Below are positions 1-5,606 of a DNA stretch of 5,606 nucleotides, piece by piece. The notes beneath the pieces were generated by a model. The model did not search any database and was not told where the DNA came from. It saw only the letters and a list, made by a program, of their open reading frames with translations. Where the stretch lies: NCBI GenBank assembly GCA_050486105.1, contig JBJHCR010000393.1, forward strand, positions 1-5,606, read 5' to 3'. Position numbers and translations under genes: made by a program. This DNA is from JAEXNA01 sp050486105 (GTDB lineage Bacteria > Vulcanimicrobiota > Xenobia > Xenobiales > JADMJV01). Position 1 is the stretch's first letter, and each line of letters starts with the position of its first letter.

Positions 1-3000
1 GTCGTAGTCGGTGGCTGTCTCGATGCCGTCACGGGCCACCGTGACCACCTCGTTCTGTTCGGTCTTGGGATTGCGATACCGGATGGCCACGTTCACCGAG
101 CCGCTGCCCAATATTTTGTCGATCTCAAACTCCGCCGGCCACTGATCGCCAAAGCGCTTTTCCAGAAGCCGAACGGCATCAAGATAGGATAGAGGCATAG
201 CCGAGTCTTGGGCTGACTCGAAGGCCTCTCGAAACTCCGCGAACTCGCTGGTGAAAGCCAGATATTGTTTGAACTTGATGCCCGGAACTCCATAGGCATC
301 GAAAAGGCTGCTGAGAACGGTGGCTTCATCCATTCTTCCATCGGCTCGGTCGCTGCGCTGACCCAATACGTAGGCTAGAGCTAAAGAGTCGGTGCGACCC
401 TGGGAATCCAACAGGGCATCGGCCAAGCGGCGAGCCATCTTCTGATGCTCGGGGCGAACATCCTTGAGCAGGTGATCAAGAAGCTTCTCCTCACCTTCCT
501 GGGTGCGGAGAAAGGAGTTCGGCCCGGCCAGAAAGCTGTTGGCCACCATAACTCGGACGTGAGTTTTCTCTTTCTGCAAGCGACCCCGAGAGTGGCGTAC
601 CACTTCGAGGACCGGAGCGTGACGGTCGGCGTCTTTGACCGCTTCGGCCAGAAACTCAGGCTCGTCTTCCCGACGCCCCATCAAGTAATCCAACAGATGA
701 ATCTGGCTGTCGGCGTCTTGATTGCGAGCGATGGCCACCAGGGCCGACAAACCCCGAACCGGCTCGGAGAGGGATTCGATCTTTTCAGAAACGGTGCGCT
801 GGTCGGTGGGAAACAGACTCTTCACCTCACCGGGCTGCAAGCGACAGCGGGCGGCGAGTTCCTCGGTGAAGAGTTGATAAGCTTCCGGATAAGACTTTGA
901 AAGGCTAAATCGTTGATCCACCTCTTGGATCTGGTTTGCCAGATCTTCTAGGTTTGCTCGCTGTCCGGGTTGAGATGAAGGAAAAAGCTTGACCACCAAC
1001 TGAGCGCTGTCTTCCGGCCTCAAAATAGACAGCAGTCGCTCTTTGTCAAGCCAGGCCCCAAGCTTCTCGGTGGGCAGACCTTGCAAGTCTGGAAGGATGC
1101 GCGAGGAGATCACCTCCCGATAGTCGGCCCGTCCGTCTAGGGCAAAGGGATTGAGAGCAAGGACCCTCTCGAGCTTCCCGAACCATATTTCGTGGTTGGT
1201 GTCTTCCCGGCTGCTGTGCAGCAACCCGTCCATCAAGAAAAGCGCGGCATCAGAACTGATCCGGGAGTCCTTGGCAGAAAAACTGGAGCCCAGCCGTTCC
1301 ACCGCCTCTTTGCGCTGCTTTGCCCTCTCTACACCGGCCAGGATTTGGTCAAAGTCTTCAGCCGAGAGCTTGGCTGCAAGCCTCTGAGACAGGTCGCGGT
1401 CAGAGCCGCAAAAAGATAACAACGAGGCCTGGCCGTTGAATTCACTCTGAGCGGCAAAAGGCAAGAACCGAAGAGCCAAGGTGAGGTTGCCGTCCGTCTT
1501 ATAGTCCGGCTTGAGTTCCTCGGCATCTAGTTTTTCAGCGAACTCTTGCAGCCCCTCCCCCGAAAAATCAGGACGCTCTATTCCGTAAAGAGAAGCGGCC
1601 GCTCCCTCTAGAGTCTCGTTAGGAATCTGGGAAGGCCGCTTGGCCAAAGAGATCAGTTCCTCGGGCTCCATTCCCTCAAGATAAGCCTGCAACCCGGCCA
1701 AGGCCAGGCTTTTCGGACCCTCCTTGGGAAGATTTTTATCGGCCTGTTGCCCCACGGCAAGCCAGGTCAGTAGGGTGCTTCGCTCTTCGGGAGTTCGGTC
1801 GGGAGCTTGCAGCAACTGCACCAACTCCTTACCCAATCCGGGATTGAAGTCAAAGGGGGAATGCCCACGGAAAACCCCTCCAGAAGGGAAAATGTCACCC
1901 CGGACTCCTTCCTTGGCGTAGGACAACAGCGCCGCGGGGAGGGCCTCCCGAGTGGCCGCCTTCAGAGGAACTTGCTCGGTGGTGCTAAAGGCGTCCCAAA
2001 GGGCCTGGTCTCGTCCGTCGATAGACCCTTGCATGAGGCCCCGGTTGTGGAGTACCTCCAACAGATAAGCATCCCGAAACTCTGCGAACAGCTCCCGAGT
2101 CGGCTCCAGTGTCCGCCGAACTTGAGTCAAGAAATTCGGATCCCCTTTGAGGTCAGGATCGAAGAGGCGACTGAGAGTGTGACGAAACTTGATGGCACCC
2201 ACATCGAAACCGCTGGTCTCTACGGCTTCCACCTGAGCATTCAAGTCCAACTTCCCCAGCAGCTCCAAAAGATTTTCCTGATGAATGGCAGACAGCGGCG
2301 ACTCTAGTCCTTCCGCTGTCGTCCGGATCATATCGGTGACCCACTCCAACTGATCCGGCTCTCCGGTTTCTCCGTTGGTCAAAACCATGCTGGGCATGTC
2401 ATCGATCAGCTGCTGCCATTGGCTGTTGGTTTGATGAAGCTGGGCCAGAGGTCTCTCAAGACTTTTATTTGAGAGCACCAGGGCGGCAACCCGCTGCTGC
2501 AAATGCGGCGGTTTGTCAAATGCCGCCTGGCTCGCCGCTCCGTCTTGGGCCAAAACCTCCAGATAGCTCTCCCTCTTCCAGCCATCGGGTCCGAAGCTTT
2601 GGCGCAGGAGAAAATCCTGCAGCTTCTGGCCTTGCTCTTCGGTGAACTCAAGTGCTCGGTAGTTGCATAGCGTCTCCTCTCCTAGATACAGCATGCGCAA
2701 GACGGCGTCCACCCGACGCTGCGGGGTCAAGTTCTTTCGCTCGAGCTGTTCTAGCCCGTCTACCAGCAGTTGCGGAAATTGGTCAGAGTGGGTTTTCTGC
2801 TGCATCAGAGCACGAAGATTGGGGTCGACAGCCTTCTCTTGTTCTTCGCTTAGGCCTCGGGAGCCGGGAATCGGAAATGGCTGCGGTGAGCTCAGGTTCC
2901 CCAACAAGAGCTCGTTGAAGTTCTGCTGATAGGTGGCTCGCTCTTTGGCCTTGTAGGGGTCTTCGACTTGCGGTGGCTGTCGGAGATCCTGTGGCAAAGG

Positions 3001-3891
3001 GGTCAGCTGATCGGCTGGACGCACCTTGGGGTCTTGCCGGCGCAAGAGTTCTATCTGTCCCTGAGTGAGGGCAATTCGAACCCCTTCGTGATGGTGACTC
3101 GAGCCTCCGGCGATAAGTCCGTCGGTGAAATCTCGGGGGTCGTTTTCTACTTGGCTTTTCTGGAACAGCCGGTCCAAAGCCACCAGGGCCGCGTCCACCC
3201 CAAATCCAGCCTGGGCCATCATTTCCACNNNNNNNNNNTCGGCGGCGGCCTCGTGGGCTTGAGAAGACAGCCAGCGACGAGTTTGACCTCTAAGGTCCTT
3301 ACCCGGCTCCAGGTGGTTTTCGAAGAGATGAGCCAGCTCGTGGGCCACAATAAAGGCGACTTCTTCTTCGTGCTCAAGCTCCTTGAAGTTCCCCAGGTTC
3401 CAGCCAAGTTCGTATAAAGGCTTGCCATCTTGGGTCAATCCTAGGGCCCGGCGCACCGCCCAAGGCTTCTCTTCGCGCTCCGCCGGAGCCTCCGCCCCAT
3501 TCGCCCCCCGTCCCCGATCGTGGCGCGCCATGAAAGCGTTGACCTCATCGCTTGAAAACAAGCTGACCCTTAGATGCAAACCTTCCTGTCGGAGGCGATC
3601 GCCAGCCAACTTCTCAACGATGGACTCGAGATATTGCTGAAAGGGTTGGATCTCCGAATCGGTCTCTCGACCAGGGGGATTGACTAAAAGTCCTGATTGA
3701 TGTCGATGGCGGAGAACAAACTCGTCGAGTTGCTCTTGCTCGGCCTGGGTCGGCTGCACCGAATCCGAGGGCTCGTCGACCAACGCTTGAATCTTGGTGT
3801 TCGACGCAGACCCCAAGGAGCGTCCAAAAGGAGAGGGCCCAGCCGCTTTCGGCTGATAGTGGGAAAAGTGTATACCGGACGTGCCCTCCAT
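1..3891 (-). CDS. Giant M48-type zinc metallopeptidase with long helical region and C-terminal ABC1/UbiB-like kinase start (partial, runs off left edge)
   Basis: I read 1297 codons in one minus-strand frame with no stop down to position 1, so the C-terminus is outside the window. The ATG at 3889-3891 is chosen because an in-frame TAA at 3904-3906 rules out any earlier start; no good Shine-Dalgarno precedes it (an AGGTGG lies about 20 nt away). Order of parts: a polar N-terminus without signal peptide or membrane segment; an M48-like domain at about residues 70-285, with NAF at 118-120, AFIVAHELAHL (zinc ligands H184 and H188, catalytic E185), EAAAD (probable third ligand E214; D218 reads through one N) and SSHHHEGVRI at 264-273, resembling the M48 HPxxxxRI motif; a Pro/Gln-rich linker at about 285-350; about 900 residues rich in Leu, Glu, Ala, Arg and Gln, probably a helical solenoid; then LGSGSVNVA (1261-1269) and VVTVARDGIE (1282-1291), like the first strands of an ABC1/UbiB-type kinase fold. 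Only three cysteines are visible (408, 828, 1016), which suits a cytoplasmic protein. Substrate and role are unknown. The peptidase call is firm, the kinase call moderate. Confidence 0.92.
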   Translation of the reverse strand, partial: MEGTSGIHFSHYQPKAAGPSPFGRSLGSASNTKIQALVDEPSDSVQPTQAEQEQLDEFVLRHRHQSGLLVNPPGRETDSEIQPFQQYLESIVEKLAGDRLRQEGLHLRVSLFSSDEVNAFMARHDRGRGANGAEAPAEREEKPWAVRRALGLTQDGKPLYELGWNLGNFKELEHEEEVAFIVAHELAHLFENHLEPGKDLRGQTRRWLSSQAHEAAAXXXXVEMMAQAGFGVDAALVALDRLFQKSQVENDPRDFTDGLIAGGSSHHHEGVRIALTQGQIELLRRQDPKVRPADQLTPLPQDLRQPPQVEDPYKAKERATYQQNFNELLLGNLSSPQPFPIPGSRGLSEEQEKAVDPNLRALMQQKTHSDQFPQLLVDGLEQLERKNLTPQRRVDAVLRMLYLGEETLCNYRALEFTEEQGQKLQDFLLRQSFGPDGWKRESYLEVLAQDGAASQAAFDKPPHLQQRVAALVLSNKSLERPLAQLHQTNSQWQQLIDDMPSMVLTNGETGEPDQLEWVTDMIRTTAEGLESPLSAIHQENLLELLGKLDLNAQVEAVETSGFDVGAIKFRHTLSRLFDPDLKGDPNFLTQVRRTLEPTRELFAEFRDAYLLEVLHNRGLMQGSIDGRDQALWDAFSTTEQVPLKAATREALPAALLSYAKEGVRGDIFPSGGVFRGHSPFDFNPGLGKELVQLLQAPDRTPEERSTLLTWLAVGQQADKNLPKEGPKSLALAGLQAYLEGMEPEELISLAKRPSQIPNETLEGAAASLYGIERPDFSGEGLQEFAEKLDAEELKPDYKTDGNLTLALRFLPFAAQSEFNGQASLLSFCGSDRDLSQRLAAKLSAEDFDQILAGVERAKQRKEAVERLGSSFSAKDSRISSDAALFLMDGLLHSSREDTNHEIWFGKLERVLALNPFALDGRADYREVISSRILPDLQGLPTEKLGAWLDKERLLSILRPEDSAQLVVKLFPSSQPGQRANLEDLANQIQEVDQRFSLSKSYPEAYQLFTEELAARCRLQPGEVKSLFPTDQRTVSEKIESLSEPVRGLSALVAIARNQDADSQIHLLDYLMGRREDEPEFLAEAVKDADRHAPVLEVVRHSRGRLQKEKTHVRVMVANSFLAGPNSFLRTQEGEEKLLDHLLKDVRPEHQKMARRLADALLDSQGRTDSLALAYVLGQRSDRADGRMDEATVLSSLFDAYGVPGIKFKQYLAFTSEFAEFREAFESAQDSAMPLSYLDAVRLLEKRFGDQWPAEFEIDKILGSGSVNVAIRYRNPKTEQNEVVTVARDGIETATDYD
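3229..3238. other. Run of ten N inside the metallopeptidase domain
   Basis: Ten undetermined bases fall directly after the EAAA residues of the third zinc-ligand motif of the giant gene. With the N-run taken as exactly ten bases, both flanks stay in the same frame, and the codon made of T, C and one N (complement GAN) must be Asp or Glu. M48 peptidases have the pattern ExxxD followed by about three residues and then V/I-E, which matches the flanks (EAAAD, three unknowns, VEMMAQAGF). The gap length is therefore probably correct or nearly so, although the bases are unknown. Confidence 0.95.
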
Positions 3892-3939
3892 GAAGCTTGC
3901 CGATTATCTCACACCCACCTGGCTGAGTCCACCCTTGGC

Positions 3940-4461
3940 TCAATCCTCGATAGCAGCCACGGTCTCCTCGGCCATGTGAGCTCTTAGAGTGGTGAACTCG
4001 AGCTTTCGTCCGGTATAAGAATCGAAGAGTCGGCGATGCTCGTGCAAGCCGTATTCGTCATCTCGGGTCGGATATTGGCGAACCCAAGAGATGAGAAATT
4101 CCAACTGGGCATCTTGGCTCTCGGACGAGGTGAACTTGTCTTCTTCCCAGGGGCGGCTGTGGCAGTTAGCTACGCTCCGGTCAACCCCGGGATTTAAGAA
4201 GACCAGAACCTGGCAAAGCGGTAACAGCGGCTCAAGCAAAGAGCTATAGCAGCCCTCGATGATCCAAGCAGGGTTATCCTCGACAAAGCCCCGGATCAGC
4301 TCCAAACTTTCCGACACCGGCCGGCGCTGGACCCCTTCGGAAAAGGCGACCTCGTCGAGAGACATGCTTCTCCCAGGTAAGGCCTGGGACTGCCGTTCCA
4401 TCAAGGCCTTGGCGAGAGTCGTCTTTCCGGAGCCGGAGTTACCCATGATCAGGATTTTCAT
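3940..4461 (-). CDS. P-loop kinase-like NTPase (adenylate-kinase-like / FlaR-like family)
   Basis: Complete 173-residue protein that starts with a short beta strand leading straight into Walker A, GNSGSGKTT (residues 7-15). An LDE motif at 35-37 follows the first helix, at the place where small nucleotide kinases carry the acidic substrate or metal residue. WIIEGCY (66-72) resembles the WIIDGNY motif of small bacterial P-loop kinases annotated as adenylate-kinase-like or topology-modulation (FlaR) proteins. A hydrophobic strand VLVFLNPG (85-92) precedes an Arg/charged stretch (95-115) that may form the lid. Size and order of motifs fit a soluble phosphotransferase acting on a nucleotide or small molecule; the actual substrate cannot be read from sequence. 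A weak GAAGA lies 7 nt before the ATG. The TGA stop is 48 bp before the giant metallopeptidase gene on the same strand, suggesting co-transcription. Alternative: a GTP- or ATP-dependent NTPase without kinase activity. Confidence 0.88.
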   Translation of the reverse strand: MKILIMGNSGSGKTTLAKALMERQSQALPGRSMSLDEVAFSEGVQRRPVSESLELIRGFVEDNPAWIIEGCYSSLLEPLLPLCQVLVFLNPGVDRSVANCHSRPWEEDKFTSSESQDAQLEFLISWVRQYPTRDDEYGLHEHRRLFDSYTGRKLEFTTLRAHMAEETVAAIED

Positions 4462-4610
4462 CAGAGGGTCTTCAGCGCGCTCGGAGGACCCCCTCTCAGA
4501 CTGAATTCTAGAACCGGGAACGCCTACCGCCCAAAGAGGTCATCGACGATCTCGCCGGTGCCTCTCAAGACGATCCTCTCCCGGAGTTCGTAGGGTTATC
4601 GCTTCGCAGG
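4462..4610. promoter_or_regulatory. Divergent intergenic stretch between the P-loop kinase and the DUF2188-like frame
   Basis: About 150 bp separate the minus-strand P-loop kinase start from the plus-strand ATG at 4611, so promoters for both directions would be expected here. On the minus strand TAGAAT (4505-4510) resembles a -10 box and lies 43 nt before the kinase start, but no convincing -35 is seen at the right distance. The plus-strand frame that later encodes the DUF2188-like protein is already open from 4512, after a TAG at 4509-4511, and reads as protein-like sequence (for example PPKEVIDDLAG), but it has no ATG, GTG or TTG before 4611. Part of this stretch may therefore be coding. 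Confidence 0.35.
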
Positions 4611-4954
4611 ATGGTCTCCGATATTCAGGTCCACCTCCTGGAAAACTCAAGCGATCATCTCCCGGACGACATCAGACTTCTCGCCTACATCCTCTCTCTC
4701 CTTGACTACAGGAGCACTCTGATCCCGATTCGCCGGGCCGTCTACCATGTCGTTCCCCACCGAGGAATCTGGCTCCTCAAGCGCCGAGGCGAAGACCACG
4801 GGCAACCCTCTAGAACCAAGCGCGAAGCCGTGGCCGCAGTCGTCAAAATCGCTCGCTCCCACACCCACGGAAACTGCTCATCCGCCTCGCCAACGGCCGC
4901 TTCGAAGAAGAAGAACGCACCTACGGAGCCGACCCCAGAAGAACGCCGGGTTAG
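4611..4954 (+). pseudogene. DUF2188-like small protein, reading frame broken once (frameshift or sequencing error)
   Basis: From ATG 4611 the frame reads a helical, acidic N-terminal stretch (VHLLENSSDHLPDDIRLLAY), then VYHVVPHRGIWLLKRRGE and TKREAVAAVVKIARSH. That is the usual beginning of DUF2188: a V-P-x-x-x-x-W-x-x-K strand pair followed by a T-K-x-E-A helix. The expected ending, RKLLIRLANGRFEEEERTYG and then ADPRRTPG with a TAG at 4952-4954, lies one frame over, entered at about 4860-4870. Joined, the two halves give a nearly full-length domain, so a single missing base (or two extra) is the simplest explanation. DUF2188 proteins are small and of unknown function. They normally begin close to the HVVP strand; here about 40 extra residues precede it, and an AGGAG at 4710-4714 with no start codon behind it hints that the original start may also be damaged. 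No slippery heptamer was seen that would suggest programmed frameshifting. Confidence 0.6.
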
Positions 4955-5119
4955 CTCACAATCTCTGGACAAGTTCCAATTCGTGGCGCCCTTGCTGCTT
5001 TGGATTCTCCCAATTGCGAGCCCTCACCCGCATCAAGAACCAGTCCGAAAAGAGCCACACCAGCAGCTATGCTTCTGTGCGTTAAGTGGGCCAGTTTTGC
5101 TGGGCGAGGAGGCGCCGTT

Positions 5120-5147
5120 CTGACAAGGAGTACCGAGCGCATAATAT
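5120..5147 (+). promoter_or_regulatory. Possible sigma70-type promoter
   Basis: CTGACA (5120-5125) matches the -35 consensus at five of six positions. After 16 bp comes TAATAT (5142-5147), which matches the -10 consensus at four of six, in a locally AT-rich patch. No clear gene follows, so this may be chance; it could drive a transcript towards the right edge. Confidence 0.22.
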
Positions 5148-5421
5148 TCGACATATTTGAGCGAGGTACGACGCAGTCAGTACGGATGGATCCTCGCCCA
5201 GAATGCGGACGACTTAGCGCACAGAAGTATACGATCGTCAGGGTCGGACCGTTAGTTCCATCGACCCTCTCAATCAAGAGAGCACGGCGGCCTACGAGCC
5301 CTTTTGCGTCGGTTTTGCCGGCACTTCGGCTCGAGGAGTACGAAGGAAGGTTATGATGTTTCGGCCTTCATAAGACGAGCTGAAAGTTCGACTGCGCCCG
5401 GAGTTCAAGGAGCCTGAACTC

Positions 5422-5462
5422 TGAGGACCGGATTTACCTCTAGATCGGTAATGAGGACCGGA
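5422..5462. repeat. 11-bp direct repeat flanking a short inverted repeat
   Basis: TGAGGACCGGA occurs at 5422-5432 and again at 5452-5462, thirty bases apart. Between the copies sits TTACC (5434-5438), an 8-base spacer and GGTAA (5447-5451). The complement of AATGAGGAC (5450-5458) appears once more at 5529-5537. The arrangement could be an operator-like binding site, but nothing links it to a specific regulator. Confidence 0.4.
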
Positions 5463-5606
5463 GGAGGGCAGGCGACGCCGAAATCCGGGATGCAGGCGGG
5501 CGTTCAGCCGTTTGGAGAAGGCCGGAACGTCCTCATTTCGACACTCTGTGTCGTCTGACCCAGGTCGATGTCGGTTCGCCCGATGCCGACCCTCTCGAAT
5601 TGGCGA

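Larger units (their letters stand above)
4955..5606. other. No supported gene; presumed intergenic or decayed sequence
   Basis: About 650 bp with open frames on both strands, but none with a recognisable motif, ribosome binding site or coherent composition. The plus frame that ends the DUF2188-like protein stays open after its TAG until 5354. Another plus frame ends in a TAA at 5083-5085 after a fairly well-coded tail (QLRALTRIKNQSEKSH), which might be a remnant of a lost gene. On the minus strand a frame is open from the right edge down to a TAG at 5292-5294 (104 codons), but it is rich in Arg, Ser and Pro and looks like a shadow. Sequence after about 5086 reads less like the codon pattern of the genes to the left. 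Confidence 0.5.

Noticed and set aside
445..900. Plus-strand open frame of 151 codons
   Set aside because: It lies opposite the giant minus-strand gene, has no recognisable motif, and the minus frame has the coherent protein composition; it is a shadow.
1807..2307. Plus-strand open frame of 166 codons
   Set aside because: Shadow of the giant gene on the opposite strand; no domain or ribosome binding site.
3322..3360. Possibility that HELAH belongs to a DUF4157/eCIS-type or toxin peptidase
   Set aside because: The downstream ExxxD ligand, the NAF motif before HExxH and the HPxxxxRI-like motif after it are M48 features.
2968..3417. Plus-strand open frame crossing the N-run
   Set aside because: It overlaps the M48 zinc-binding motifs on the minus strand, which are unmistakable, so this frame is not coding.
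3614..3943. Minus-strand open frame of 109 codons in a different frame from the giant gene
   Set aside because: It overlaps the N-terminus of the metallopeptidase, whose frame continues into the conserved domain; no motif in the alternative frame.
4951..5277. Minus-strand open frame of 108 codons
   Set aside because: No recognisable motif or upstream ribosome binding site, and mixed composition; kept only as part of the gene-poor region.
5274..5289. Hairpin CTCTC-6-GAGAG considered as a terminator
   Set aside because: The stem is only five base pairs and no T-run follows on either strand.
5000..5356. Plus-strand open frame of 118 codons
   Set aside because: It simply continues the frame after the DUF2188 stop; Ser/Pro/Arg-rich with no motif and no ribosome binding site.
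5295..5606. Minus-strand frame open from the right edge (104 codons, TAG at 5292-5294)
   Set aside because: The translation is rich in Arg, Ser, Gly and Pro and matches nothing I recognise; it could be the end of a gene beyond the edge but cannot be supported.

Overview
The window looks like a piece of a bacterial draft or metagenome contig. It has dense, intron-free coding, moderately GC-rich third positions and a 10-base run of N. The phylum cannot be assigned from what is visible. Neither minus-strand gene has a strong Shine-Dalgarno sequence, and no housekeeping marker or RNA gene is present.

Layout: (1) Positions 1-3891, minus strand, hold one very long gene that runs off the left edge. 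Its frame is open for 1297 codons apart from the N-run. It encodes an apparently cytoplasmic protein with an N-terminal M48-type zinc metallopeptidase (HELAH, then EAAAD, then SSHHHEGVRI). A Pro/Gln-rich linker follows, then about 900 residues of helix-rich sequence that I cannot assign. At the very edge is the beginning of what looks like an ABC1/UbiB-type protein-kinase-like fold (LGSGSVNVA ... VVTVARDGIE). (2) Positions 3940-4461, minus strand, encode a complete 173-residue P-loop nucleotide/small-molecule kinase-like protein. It lies 48 bp upstream of the giant gene, so the two probably form an operon. (3) On the plus strand, diverging from that pair, positions 4611-4954 encode a small DUF2188-like protein whose reading frame is broken once near 4860-4870. 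The frame is also open and protein-like upstream (4512-4610) but has no start codon there. (4) Positions 4955-5606 contain no gene I can support. They hold a weak promoter-like site and a small repeat structure in which an 11-bp direct repeat flanks an inverted repeat.

Working idea (inference): the giant protein is a multidomain protease-solenoid-kinase-like factor co-expressed with a small P-loop kinase. The architecture is the most notable thing here, because M48 peptidases usually occur alone, with membrane segments, or with TPR repeats. The kinase-like part is cut by the window edge, so its completeness and activity cannot be judged. The beta-3 lysine position appears to be threonine.
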